From JANXUC01 sp964619065 (GTDB taxonomy: Bacteria; Acidobacteriota; Terriglobia; Terriglobales; Acidobacteriaceae), in contig CAZUCC010000021.1 in the NCBI GenBank assembly GCA_964619065.1, positions 5,692 to 69,691 of the forward strand: a stretch of DNA of 64,000 nt, in the 5' to 3' direction. Below the pieces are notes generated by a model that did no database searches, was not told the origin of the DNA, and was given only the letters and a program-made list of their open reading frames with translations. Shown here one piece after another: positions 42,531 through 51,191 of this stretch (the stretch's first letter is position 1; every line of letters starts with the position of its first letter). The position numbers and the translations under genes are program-made.

Positions 42531-42878
42531 CGGCCGACCACCCCGCTATTGCAGGGCTATTTGCGGCCGCTGATCGATAGCCGAAAGTCGTTGATCGCTC
42601 TCACCAGATGTGTTCCGAACCAGAGAGCACACTAGAGCTCCACCTCTAAGAACCTTACGACCTTGAAATTCTCAATTTTGCAGATCCCTCCTCTTTCGTT
42701 GGCTCAGGGTCGGGATGAAAACACAGATAGGAGCCTTCAACAAACCCCTAGAACATGTTGGATCAACACCACGGAATTTCAAGGGTTACTGCGGGCGTGT
42801 TAGCCTGAATTGATCCGGCTCAAGTGTGAGCAGCGCCCCGCGTTCAGCGGCTGCGTAGTCCGGAGCTGACGAAATCTT
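42531..42878. other. Gene-free 348-base gap
   Basis: No gene was recognised. An 8-base inverted repeat, agcggccg (42529-42537) and cggccgct (42564-42571), lies right at the end of the M16 gene and could form a terminator-like hairpin without T-run. The motif tagcctgaattgatccggct at 42801-42820 closely resembles one at 44693 before the ECF sigma gene. Confidence 0.55.
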
Positions 42879-44534
42879 ATGGCAGATACTGGGTTCAAGG
42901 TGGTGATTTTTTCAGGAAGTTCTCCGCGGAAGATCGCTCAGATCATTTCCCGGATTCAGCGCGAAGCCTCACCCGCCTTGGTTTGCGGAGTCCTCTATGA
43001 GCGCCGACCCGCAAAGACAAGGGCACAGCGAATCAAGATGTGGAGGAAAAAACTAAGTCAGCCTGGTTACTGGCGATATGCGTTACACCGTGTTCGAGGC
43101 ATCGTTCGTGAGCAGTTGTTCTCCCTTGGAGAGGCGCTCTTGCGGTTCATGCATGCAGCGCCCCGCTATCCGAATGGAGCGCCAGGAGACAGCCTGAATC
43201 TCCTGCAGGAGCAAGGCAAACAGACTGGAATCCAAGTGCTGGTTACGCCGGATATACATTCCGCCGAGGCGCTCGCTTTTGTGCGAGACCTGGGCGCTGA
43301 CTTGGGTCTTGTGTATGGCACGGGAATTCTCAAGCCCGAGCTTTTTACCATTCCGAAACAGGATTCGATCAATATTCATAAACGTAAGGTCCCGGATTAC
43401 CGGGGCGGCGGGCCTATTGGATTATGGGAGATGCTCGACAGCCAAAAGGAGATTGGGGTTACCGTTCATCGTGTGGAAGCGAAAGTTGACGTCGGCAGCG
43501 TGATCCGGGAGGCGACGATTTCCATCGACCCTTACGACAGTCTCGAAAGCCTCGCGTTGAAAGCCGACGTTGTAGGAAATGATTTGATCGTTGCGGCTGT
43601 GCGTGACTTTGCGAACGGAACCGTTCAGGAAAAACCGCAGACCGGCCCAGGGAAAACTTACCGACGGCCCGCGCCAGAAGCCATGCTGGAATACGAAAAG
43701 CGTCTTGCAGCTATGCGTTCTCCGTTCCAGCCTGTGTACGGCCGGCCGCTTTGGAAGTTGTTTCTCAAGTCAATGCTCTTCGCGCTCCCTCTCACCGTTC
43801 GTAACTGGGGGAGACGACTGCGCGGAGAATTCCCCGTGATGATCTTATTTCATCATTTAGTAAGTGACCGCCCGCACCGCATGGGCGTCGCCACAGACTA
43901 TTTTCTGCGGCAGGTGGATTACCTTAAGCGACACTATCGCGTCGTGAGTCTAGCCGAGGCCGTACAACTCGCGAAGAGTGGTCCCATTCGTATTCCAACG
44001 GTCGCAATCACATTTGATGATGGATACGCTGATAATTACATCAACCTTCGGGCGGTAACGGAAGCGGAGGATGTGCCTGTATGCTTTTTCATCTCAACCC
44101 AATACATTTCGAATGGCGAGGAATTTTTTCACGACCGCCGAGTGAACCAAGCTGGATTTGTACCCTGCACCTGGGAGCAAATACGCGGTCTTCAACAAAG
44201 CGGGATTGAAATCGGGAGTCACACGCGAAATCATGCCGATTGCGGCTCGACCGATCTTGATTTCTTGCGCAGCGAGATTCAGGGATCGCGGGAAGACCTG
44301 CAACAAAACCTGGGTATGGCGATCCCCTTTTTTTCGTTCCCATTCGGACTCCACGTCAATATCTCGTCCCCGGCAGCCGAGATTGCGCAAGAATCTTTTC
44401 CTTATGTTTTTTCCGCATTTGGGGGGAGTAACTTTCCATCGGGCGATCAAAGAATCTTTAAACGCTGCCCTTTCCCGTTGAATTTATGGGAGTTGGAGTT
44501 ACAAATGCAGTCAGTATTAGAGGGCGGCGGCTAA
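42879..44534 (+). CDS. Formyltransferase - polysaccharide deacetylase fusion
   Basis: A 551-residue cytoplasmic or peripheral protein of two enzyme domains. Residues 7-260 match the formyltransferase fold: QDSINIHKRKVPDYRGGGP supplies Asn165 and His167, and KVDVGSVI supplies Asp204, the usual N-H-D set of the Fmt/PurN/ArnA family. Residues 320-540 are a NodB-like deacetylase: TFDDGYADNY has the paired Asp380-Asp381 and SHTRNHADC gives His448 and His452 for the metal site, with a third block SFPFGLH. One domain would add formyl to an amino sugar and the other remove an acyl group from a glycan or lipid. Together they suggest a formylated sugar in a surface polymer. Start ATG 42879 lacks a strong ribosome site. 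Confidence 0.88.
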   Translation: MADTGFKVVIFSGSSPRKIAQIISRIQREASPALVCGVLYERRPAKTRAQRIKMWRKKLSQPGYWRYALHRVRGIVREQLFSLGEALLRFMHAAPRYPNGAPGDSLNLLQEQGKQTGIQVLVTPDIHSAEALAFVRDLGADLGLVYGTGILKPELFTIPKQDSINIHKRKVPDYRGGGPIGLWEMLDSQKEIGVTVHRVEAKVDVGSVIREATISIDPYDSLESLALKADVVGNDLIVAAVRDFANGTVQEKPQTGPGKTYRRPAPEAMLEYEKRLAAMRSPFQPVYGRPLWKLFLKSMLFALPLTVRNWGRRLRGEFPVMILFHHLVSDRPHRMGVATDYFLRQVDYLKRHYRVVSLAEAVQLAKSGPIRIPTVAITFDDGYADNYINLRAVTEAEDVPVCFFISTQYISNGEEFFHDRRVNQAGFVPCTWEQIRGLQQSGIEIGSHTRNHADCGSTDLDFLRSEIQGSREDLQQNLGMAIPFFSFPFGLHVNISSPAAEIAQESFPYVFSAFGGSNFPSGDQRIFKRCPFPLNLWELELQMQSVLEGGG

Positions 44535-44560
44535 GTTCCTCGCCTGCGGGTGGCACAAAA

Positions 44561-44635
44561 TGGTGGGCGCTGTAGGATTTGAACCTACGACTTCCACCGT
44601 GTGAAGGTGGCACTCTACCGCTGAGTTAAGCGCCC
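44561..44635 (-). tRNA. tRNA-Val (anticodon CAC)
   Basis: Read on the minus strand, the 7-base acceptor arms gggcgct and agcgccc pair exactly, and the D arm has the usual AGCGGTAGAGT form. The anticodon stem ccacc/ggtgg encloses the loop ttcacac, giving anticodon CAC (valine, codon GUG). The T arm gtagg-ttcaaat-cctac closes the cloverleaf. The 3' CCA is encoded. Total length with CCA is 75 bases. Confidence 0.96.
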
Positions 44636-44759
44636 ACTGGCAGTGTCGCGATTATACCAAAGTAACGTTTCCAAGACCCGCCGCAGGCATGGTAGCCTGA
44701 ACTCGGTCCGGCCTCGACCGGCTGCTCGTAAGTTGTTGTTTTGCTGAGGGTTTCAGCTC

Positions 44760-45557
44760 ATGTCTGGCGACAAATCGACAATCCGTCCGCCCCAAATCAA
44801 GGGTGCGTCCCAGAGTGGGACCAGCGCTCCCGCCGTGCAACTTTCGCGGGGGAACGGGGTTTCTACAAGTGTGAGCAGTGTTGCGTTGAATGGGGCTTTG
44901 GGCGGCACCACGGACCGGAGCCTCCTGGCGGGAGCTGCGGCGATCTCAAAGTCTAGCCCCGAAAGCTTGCCGTCGAGTGCGGCGGACGCCGGCAGCGACG
45001 CTGAGGTCATGCTGCGCGTGAAGGCGGGCGATGACGACGCGTTTGATTATCTGGTGCAGAAGTACCGGCGTCCGATGATGCACTTTATGTATCGGACGAC
45101 GCGCACAGTGGCTGTTGCGGAAGACTTGGCGCAGGAAGTGTTTCTTCGCGTGTACCGCTCGCGGCAGAGTTATGAAGCGAGTGCGAAGTTTACGACTTGG
45201 CTCTATCGCATTGCGACCAATCTCGCGATGAATCACACGCGCGACACGAAGCACGAGCGTCCCGAGAACACGGTAAGCGTGGACGCGAAGAATGAAGAGA
45301 CCGGGCTCGGTTTCGATGTGGCCGACAGTTCGCTGACGGTGGAACAGAATTTGCTGCGGCGGGAGCGGTTGATGGCAATTCGAGAGCGCGTGCTGGCGCT
45401 CCCGGATAAGCAGAGGACGGCCGTGCTGATGCACAAGTATCAGGCAATGGATTACAAGCAGATCGCGGAGATACTGAAACTGAGTGAATCCGCGACCAAG
45501 TCATTGTTGTTCCGCGCATATGAAACACTGCGACAAGAATTAAAGGAATTTGTGTGA
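44760..45557 (+). CDS. ECF-type RNA polymerase sigma factor
   Basis: A 265-residue sigma factor. Residues 1-75 are an extra N-terminal part rich in Ser, Ala and Gly that most ECF factors lack. Region 2 runs over about 85-155 (FDYLVQKYRRPMMHFMYRTTR, AEDLAQEVFLRVYRSRQSYEASAKFTTWLYRIATNLAMNHTRD) and region 4 over about 205-262 (LPDKQRTAVLMHKYQAMDYKQIAEILKLSESATKSLLFRAYETLRQ). It directs RNA polymerase to a small regulon, probably including its own operon. The next gene, an anti-sigma factor, begins within 10 bases of the stop, typical of sigma/anti-sigma pairs. Confidence 0.93.
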   Translation: MSGDKSTIRPPQIKGASQSGTSAPAVQLSRGNGVSTSVSSVALNGALGGTTDRSLLAGAAAISKSSPESLPSSAADAGSDAEVMLRVKAGDDDAFDYLVQKYRRPMMHFMYRTTRTVAVAEDLAQEVFLRVYRSRQSYEASAKFTTWLYRIATNLAMNHTRDTKHERPENTVSVDAKNEETGLGFDVADSSLTVEQNLLRRERLMAIRERVLALPDKQRTAVLMHKYQAMDYKQIAEILKLSESATKSLLFRAYETLRQELKEFV

Positions 45558-45565
45558 GGTCTACT

Positions 45566-46102
45566 ATGAAGTGCGATGAAGTACGGGAAATGATGCTCAG
45601 CCTGGATGCCGGGTCGCTCGAACTTCCAGCTGAAATGCAGGAGCACTTGCAGGTATGTGCGCCTTGCACGGCGCAGTTGCAGGAGTTTCGGCAGACCATG
45701 GCTCTGCTCGATGAGTGGGAAGCACCGGAACCGTCAGTGTATTTTGATACGCGGCTGCAAGCGCGCCTGCGTGAAGAAAAAGCGTCCGAGAGCGCTCGGG
45801 CACGTGGCTGGTTTGGCTGGTTGCCGCGCCCGGCTCTGACAGCCATGGCTGCGCTGCTGGTGGCAGTTGGAGTGGGGATTGTCAGCATGCACCGGCCTGT
45901 TTCTGGAGCGGGCGACGTGGCGGTGAATACATCATCTGCGGCAGGGAATCCCTCCGTACAACGCGGTACGGCTGTGGGCGATTTGCAGACGCTGGATAAC
46001 GATGACGATTTGTACGCCAATTTTGACGTGCTGGATGATCTTGACAGCCAGCAGAATTCGACCACAAACCAGTACGGGAACAGTGATCAGGTGGAGAATT
46101 AA
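45566..46102 (+). CDS. Membrane anti-sigma factor (zf-HC2 type)
   Basis: A 178-residue single-span protein. ATG 45566 is preferred; a GTG at 45554 overlaps the sigma gene stop. The N-terminal 40 residues form the anti-sigma zinc-finger helix bundle: MKCDEVREMMLSLDAGSLELPAEMQEHLQVCAPCTAQL, with HxxxCxxC as the metal site. A membrane span follows at about 92-112 (ALTAMAALLVAVGVGIVSMH), then an acidic extracytoplasmic tail of about 65 residues (NDDDLYANFDVLDDLDSQQNS). It should hold the neighbouring sigma factor inactive until a periplasmic signal arrives. It is followed at 14 bases by the DUF3106 gene. Confidence 0.9.
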   Translation: MKCDEVREMMLSLDAGSLELPAEMQEHLQVCAPCTAQLQEFRQTMALLDEWEAPEPSVYFDTRLQARLREEKASESARARGWFGWLPRPALTAMAALLVAVGVGIVSMHRPVSGAGDVAVNTSSAAGNPSVQRGTAVGDLQTLDNDDDLYANFDVLDDLDSQQNSTTNQYGNSDQVEN

Positions 46103-46116
46103 GGAGATTTGAAAGC

Positions 46117-46857
46117 GTGCGCATGGTGCGTTCCATCACGAAGTGGGGGCTGGGTGCTGCGGTAGCCTGCGGATTTCTGCTGGTTGCTGCACAAATGCCC
46201 GCGCACGCTCAGGAGAAACGCGAGCAACGTCGTGAACGCCGTGAGGAGCGCCGCGCAGAGCGTCATGAGCAGCGGCAGGAACAACGCCAGCCGCAACCGC
46301 GCCCGCAGCGCCAAGAAGAACGGCAGGAACGAAGGGCCGAGAGACAAGAAGCGCCGCACAGTCAGGAGAGGAGATATGTCCCGGCTCCGCCGCCTCGGCG
46401 GCCCGGCCCTCATGCTGGCGACTGGCTCCGCCATAACCAGGGCCTGTCTCCGGAGCAACAGGAGCGTGCGCTACAAAACGATCCGCAATTCAAGCATCTC
46501 CCCCCCAAGCAGCAGGAGCAGTTGCGTGGGCGCTTACAACGGTTTGACGGCCTGCCTCCGGAACAGCGGGAACGCGTGTTGCAACGCATGGAAACCTGGG
46601 AACACCTGACACCCCAGCAGCAAAAGCATGCCCGTGATCTTTATCAAAACATGCGAGAGCTTCCAGCGGAGCGTCGCGCCACCATGGCGGCAGCGGTCCG
46701 CGACTTACGGCAGATGCCGCCCGAGCAGCGCGAACAAGTGTTGAACTCTCCGCGCTTCCGCAGCATGTTTTCTCCCAGGGAACGGGAGATGCTGAATGGG
46801 GTTACGCAGCTTCCGCTGGCCGCTCCGGACAGTGGGCAGGGCCGAGAGCCAGAATAG
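46117..46857 (+). CDS. Exported DUF3106-domain protein
   Basis: A 246-residue exported protein from GTG 46117, with aaggaga ahead. After a signal peptide (cut near AHAQE) comes a 60-residue region of nearly pure Arg, Glu and Gln (EQRRERREERRAERHEQRQE), then DUF3106-like helical repeats around 95-230: GLSPEQQERALQNDPQFKHLPP, GLPPEQRERVLQRMETWEHLTP and MPPEQREQVLNSPRFRSMF. Proteins of this group often resemble periplasmic stress sensors such as CpxP/Spy and occur beside sigma/anti-sigma pairs, so it may modulate the anti-sigma signal (inference). It converges with the proline dehydrogenase gene with 10 bases between. Confidence 0.85.
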   Translation: MRMVRSITKWGLGAAVACGFLLVAAQMPAHAQEKREQRRERREERRAERHEQRQEQRQPQPRPQRQEERQERRAERQEAPHSQERRYVPAPPPRRPGPHAGDWLRHNQGLSPEQQERALQNDPQFKHLPPKQQEQLRGRLQRFDGLPPEQRERVLQRMETWEHLTPQQQKHARDLYQNMRELPAERRATMAAAVRDLRQMPPEQREQVLNSPRFRSMFSPREREMLNGVTQLPLAAPDSGQGREPE

Positions 46858-46867
46858 ATTTGCCTGA

Positions 46868-47791
46868 CTAGCGGAACAGATTCTTCACAACAAAGAGCGC
46901 GTTGGCGGGACGTTCCCCCAAGCGACGCATGAAGTAGGGATACCACTCCGTACCGAATGGGATGTAGACCCGCATATTCCAACCTTCCCGCACCAACTTC
47001 TGTTGTAGATCGCGGCGAATCCCGTGCAGCATTTGAAACTCGAAGGCTTCGGGAGGGATTTTTGCGGCTTTGGCAAAAGCAATGGCCTGCAGGATGATGC
47101 TCTCATCATGAGTGGCAAGGCCGTGGTAGACCCCGCTCTTCATCAGAAGCTTCATGAGCTTCACATAGTTCTCATCGACATCCGATTTCTGCTGGAAAGC
47201 AATATCGCCGGCTTCTTTGTAGGCGCCTTTGCACAAACGGATCCGGATCCCCTCTGCCAGCAGTTTTTCGATGTCGCTTTGACTGCGGAACAAATAGGCC
47301 TGAATGACCGCGCCCACGCAGCCTTGGTGTCCCGGTTGCCGATGCAATTCGTGGACCAAGTCGAGCGTCCGCTGCGTGTAAGGCGAACCTTCCATGTCCA
47401 CGCGGACGAAGTTCTTGGGCTGCATGGCGGCGGCTTTAGCCACTAGGCCACTCACAATATCCCGCGCTAGCTTTTCGTCGACGTCGAATCCCATATGCGT
47501 CAACTTCACGCTCACGTTGGCATCGAGCTTGCGAGCACCAATCTCGCCGAGGATTTGGTTGTAGAGCTCCGCGCTCTCGCGTGCTTCTTCCGCATTGGTC
47601 ACGTTTTCGCCCAGGTTATCGAGCGAAACATGCATGCCGAGGTGGTTCACGGTCTGCGTGGCTGTAACCGCCTCTTGAATTGAGGTGCCGGCTACGAACC
47701 GGCTGGACAATCGCTTGCCCACGGACGAGCGTTCCGCGAAGCCGCGGATCGGCCGGTTCTCCGAGAGGCGCACAAAGAAGGACCTCAGCAC
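46868..47791 (-). CDS. Proline dehydrogenase
   Basis: A 307-residue monofunctional proline dehydrogenase. GTG 47791 is preferred over longer in-frame starts (to 47881) because the family begins at LRSFF and the extra sequence runs into repetitive DNA. Core blocks of the TIM-barrel are visible: SLDNLGENVTN, DANVSVKLTHMGFDVDE, FVRVDMEGSPYTQRTLDLVHELH, RIRLCKGAYKEAGDIAF and YIPFGTEWYPYFMRRLGERP near the C-terminus, which binds FAD and proline. It oxidises proline to pyrroline-5-carboxylate and passes electrons to the membrane. No P5C dehydrogenase gene is adjacent. Two AT-rich tandem repeats lie upstream. Confidence 0.92.
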   Translation of the reverse strand: MLRSFFVRLSENRPIRGFAERSSVGKRLSSRFVAGTSIQEAVTATQTVNHLGMHVSLDNLGENVTNAEEARESAELYNQILGEIGARKLDANVSVKLTHMGFDVDEKLARDIVSGLVAKAAAMQPKNFVRVDMEGSPYTQRTLDLVHELHRQPGHQGCVGAVIQAYLFRSQSDIEKLLAEGIRIRLCKGAYKEAGDIAFQQKSDVDENYVKLMKLLMKSGVYHGLATHDESIILQAIAFAKAAKIPPEAFEFQMLHGIRRDLQQKLVREGWNMRVYIPFGTEWYPYFMRRLGERPANALFVVKNLFR

Positions 47792-47929
47792 GCGGACTCT
47801 CTCGGAGCGATTGTCGAATTTTCGGATTGCCGATTTGCCGGATTGCCGAACCGCAAGCTTAGCGAAGCAACGACGGAGCACTCAACCTTCGACCATTCGT
47901 AAATTCGTAAATTCACGATTGATAAATCC

Positions 47930-48865
47930 TTAGTGGCTTTCCGCTTCCAGAAACTTTTCCACTTCGAGCGCGGCCATGCAGCCGGTACCCGCGGCGGTAA
48001 TCGCCTGACGATAACGCCGGTCCATTACGTCGCCCGATGCGAACACGCCCGGCACGCGGGTGTGCACGAACTTGTGCGTTACCAGATATCCATCCGCATC
48101 CGCGTCCAATTGACCTTGAAACATTTTGGCGTTCGGGTCGTGGCCGATACCAAGGAACATCGCGGTAGTGGGAAAATCCCAAACACGGCCGGTCTTGACG
48201 TTGCGTAGCTTAAGGCCCGTGACTTCTTTCTGGGAGACATCAAAAACGTCATCCACTACTGTATCCATTAAGAACTCAATTTTGGGATTCTTCTGGGCAC
48301 GTTCGATCATGATTTTGGAAGCACGGAACTCTCCGCGGCGGTGAATGATGGTCACCTTGCTGGCAAAGCGTGTCAGAAACGTGGCTTCTTCCATAGCCGT
48401 ATCGCCTCCGCCAATCACCGTGATCGGCTTGCCGGAGAAAAAGAATCCATCACAAGTCGCACAGGAAGAGACGCCATGCCCGATCAGCGCCAGCTCATTC
48501 GGCAGCCCCAGCCAGCGCGCAGAAGCACCGGTGGCGATGATGAGAGATCGCGCTCGTAGCGTCTCTTTTCCCAGACTGACGGAAAACGGACGCTGGCTCA
48601 GATCCGCGCTGACAATGTGGCCAGTCTTATACTCGGCGCCAAAGCGCGCCGCTTGCTTCTTCATGTTCTCGATCAGCTCCGGTCCCTGAATCCCGTCAGG
48701 AAAGCCCGGAAAATTCTCGACCAGTGTGGTCATGGAGAGCTGCCCGCCGGGCTCGTGGCCTTCGAGGACGAGCGGCTTCAGGTTTGCGCGCGCCGTATAC
48801 AGCGCGGCGGTGTGCCCGGAGCAGCCCGAGCCCAAAATAATGACATTCCGAATGTTTTCGCTCAT
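47930..48865 (-). CDS. trxB: Thioredoxin-disulfide reductase
   Basis: A 311-residue flavoprotein with the complete TrxB layout. The FAD loop IILGSGCSGHTAALYTARANL replaces the common GSGPAG by GSGCSG; the active-site disulfide is Cys135-Cys138 in SSCATCDGFF; the NADPH loop is VIGGGDTAMEEATFL followed by HRRGEFRASK, and the second FAD site is VFASGDVMDRRYRQAITAAGTGCMAA. It reduces thioredoxin with NADPH. It lies 140 bases upstream of proline dehydrogenase on the same strand; the two need not be related in function. Confidence 0.95.
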   Translation of the reverse strand: MSENIRNVIILGSGCSGHTAALYTARANLKPLVLEGHEPGGQLSMTTLVENFPGFPDGIQGPELIENMKKQAARFGAEYKTGHIVSADLSQRPFSVSLGKETLRARSLIIATGASARWLGLPNELALIGHGVSSCATCDGFFFSGKPITVIGGGDTAMEEATFLTRFASKVTIIHRRGEFRASKIMIERAQKNPKIEFLMDTVVDDVFDVSQKEVTGLKLRNVKTGRVWDFPTTAMFLGIGHDPNAKMFQGQLDADADGYLVTHKFVHTRVPGVFASGDVMDRRYRQAITAAGTGCMAALEVEKFLEAESH

Positions 48866-49065
48866 GGGGTGGAGGATTTTCGATACTCGACGATTAGATG
48901 AATCGCACGCTGGTTAGTTTCAACCACCCGTCATCTTACAAGATTCGAGGCTGTCTTAAAAATGGAGGGGACACCCGACCAATCCGTGCGAAGGAGGTTC
49001 GCATTCTCGGGCGATTTGACAAAAGTCCTCTGGAGAAAGCGGATGAGGTTAAAAATGGAGGATGT

Positions 49066-50595
49066 CTATTGCTTCAGGTTGACGTTCTTCAGATTGCCGC
49101 CGCAGGACGAATCCTGGTAGCACTTGCGAAACACCGGCACGACTAATGCCTGTTCCAGCGTAGCCTCGTTCATGCTGGCAAGCGTATCGGCCGTGCGTTG
49201 AGCAGCCGCGGTATCCCCAACTTTCTGATAGGCATCAGCGAGCAGCTCCAGCGACAGCGGATTGTCCGTGTCCTCTTCCAGGTGTTCAATAGCCCGGTCG
49301 TAGTTTCCTTCTGAATAAAAAAGTGCGGCTGCCGCCCCGTGATAAGAGCTTTCAATCAATCGGTCCTGCGCGCTTTGCGACATTTGGTCGAGCCGTGCCA
49401 AGCAGGAATCTGTGATTTCTTTGCGCCCGATTCGTACAGCAAGCTCCACACGCGCGCGTAGAATTTGCGCCGACTCCTGCAGGATCGACGCTTTGGTGGC
49501 ATTCTTGCCTTCTTGCAAGGCAGCATCGGCTTTGTCCAAGAGCAGCAAGGCTTGTTTCGCGTCGGGCTGGTAAATTGCCATTTGCCGGTAAGTGTCGGCC
49601 TCTACCTGGCTAATGTGCTTGTCGTGCGCAGAACTGGCAAGGGATTGGAATGCGCTGTCGGCGCCCTTGAAATCGCCCTCACGAACAAAAGTAACTGCTT
49701 CTCTTGTCCGCCACATGACCTGCTGCAACTCCTCCAAGGGAAACTTCTCGAAACCAATCTGGTACTCTTTGCGCGCTCGGACCTGATCGCCCATCAGCGA
49801 ATACGTATCCGCAATGCCAAACTGCGAAGAATAGTAGTGCGGATCAATGGCCAGGGCCGCCCGGTAGTGCCCGATTGATTCATCAAAATGTCCCGCCAAT
49901 CGCAGAATTTCCGCATAGGAATCTTCCGGGTTGGGGTCGCCGGGCAAAGAGATTGCGTATTTACGCATGAGCAGAATGGCCTGGTTAAATTGCCGGAGTG
50001 CAGCATGATTGTAGGCCATGTTGTTCAGGAGGCCAGGAGAATCAGTGATTCCTGAATGTTCGTAGATGGCAAGCGCGCGCTCGAATTGCAACTGAGTCAT
50101 GAGCCACCATGTGGTCATCCACACCACAAGTTTGTCGTGCGGGTACTGACTGACTGCATCATTCATTTTGATGATGGCGGAAAGGAGTTTATGGTCCGCA
50201 GCATCCTGGTACCACTCGATCACCGTTCGCTCGGACGGGCTGGCTTTATGACGGGTGGAAAATGCTTTTTTCTGCTCGCTCACCTGCTCCGCGGAATCGA
50301 GACTGATCTGCGCCAGCAACTCATGTCCCATCGCGAATTGAGGATCAATCTTGACTGCCTTCCGGAGAATTCCGATCGCACCGGGCTGCTCCACGTGATC
50401 GATGTATAGTACCAGGGCCTGATTGACCAAGCGACGTGCTTCCGCGGATTTGGTGGTCAGCGGGAAAGTAGCAGCAGGCCGCGAGGATTTTGTTTCGCCC
50501 ATGGCGGCGAACGCGGTGAATACCAAACTAAGGCCAACGAGCGCCACGGAAATTCTGCGAATCATAATTCTGTTGATCACTGTGGTAGCGAGCAT
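49066..50595 (-). CDS. Exported TPR-repeat protein
   Basis: A 509-residue protein with a signal segment (ISVALVGLSLVFTAFAAMGE) near residues 14-33. Helical TPR-like repeats fill most of it: QPGAIGILRKAVKIDPQFAMGHELLA, FDESIGHYRAALAIDPHYYSSQFGIA, GDKGADSAF-like units and YDRAIEHLEEDTDNPLSLELLADAYQKVG. No catalytic domain was found. A conserved Cys pair CYQDSSCGG stands at the C-terminus. It starts 2 bases after the stop of the PstS-like gene, so the two are translated as a unit; a scaffold role for a periplasmic complex is a guess. ATG 50595 has aaggg ahead. Confidence 0.82.
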   Translation of the reverse strand: MLATTVINRIMIRRISVALVGLSLVFTAFAAMGETKSSRPAATFPLTTKSAEARRLVNQALVLYIDHVEQPGAIGILRKAVKIDPQFAMGHELLAQISLDSAEQVSEQKKAFSTRHKASPSERTVIEWYQDAADHKLLSAIIKMNDAVSQYPHDKLVVWMTTWWLMTQLQFERALAIYEHSGITDSPGLLNNMAYNHAALRQFNQAILLMRKYAISLPGDPNPEDSYAEILRLAGHFDESIGHYRAALAIDPHYYSSQFGIADTYSLMGDQVRARKEYQIGFEKFPLEELQQVMWRTREAVTFVREGDFKGADSAFQSLASSAHDKHISQVEADTYRQMAIYQPDAKQALLLLDKADAALQEGKNATKASILQESAQILRARVELAVRIGRKEITDSCLARLDQMSQSAQDRLIESSYHGAAAALFYSEGNYDRAIEHLEEDTDNPLSLELLADAYQKVGDTAAAQRTADTLASMNEATLEQALVVPVFRKCYQDSSCGGNLKNVNLKQ

Positions 50596-50597
50596 AG

Positions 50598-51050
50598 TTA
50601 GTTTCCCTTCAATAGATAGCCCACGTCGAAGGGCAGTTTGCCGTCAATTTTGATAACGGTGACATCCTTGGTCAGTGAATACAGGTCAATGATTCCGACG
50701 GCTCCACGTGTGGCTGAAACGTATCGAAGAACGGCATCGTCGGAATCGGCGATCACGATCTGACCTGGGTGGGCTTGGACTAGGGCATGGACCTGGTCTG
50801 GTGTCATGTTCAGGACCCGGCGGAATACGAGCTCCATATCCGGGGAAGAAGGATCGCGCAGGATGATCTTGATAGTCTTGCCATCTGCCCAGTTCCGAGT
50901 CTTGCCATTGAGGATATTTGCCAGATCGGAAGCTTTAACGCTGTTGGTGGTGTTGGCCTTGTCCACGACAATGGCGAGTTGTTTGGCCTGAGCAACGCAC
51001 GAGAGCAGCGCTACCCACACGAATACCGGAATGATGCGTAGTCGGATCAC
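50598..51050 (-). CDS. PstS-like (phosphate-binding-type) periplasmic protein
   Basis: A 150-residue protein with a signal peptide (cut near AQAK). The mature part follows the short PBP-like fold found near sensor systems: QLAIVVDKANTTNSVKASDLANILNGKTRNWADGKTIKIILRD, then VFRRVLNMTPDQVHAL and LRYVSATRGAVGIIDLYSL, where GAVGYI-type sequence resembles PstS. It is shorter than a transport-system phosphate-binding protein, and no pstCAB genes are adjacent, so it may be a sensor or accessory subunit. Followed by a TPR protein in the same operon. Confidence 0.8.
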   Translation of the reverse strand: MIRLRIIPVFVWVALLSCVAQAKQLAIVVDKANTTNSVKASDLANILNGKTRNWADGKTIKIILRDPSSPDMELVFRRVLNMTPDQVHALVQAHPGQIVIADSDDAVLRYVSATRGAVGIIDLYSLTKDVTVIKIDGKLPFDVGYLLKGN

Positions 51051-51191
51051 GGTAAGAGATTGTAGGCCGCACCCCTGATGAAATCACAGGTAACGGAGGT
51101 AATGGATACAGTCCGGAGAAACGTGGGTCTCGATGTGTGTTTATTGAGACGCTCGCGTGCTAGAGCCGGTCTTAATAAAATGAAACATGCT

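Noticed and set aside
47815..47935. Degenerate tandem repeats (gattgccg and aattcgta units) upstream of proline dehydrogenase
   Set aside because: Too short and irregular to be called a repeat array; probably simple sequence.
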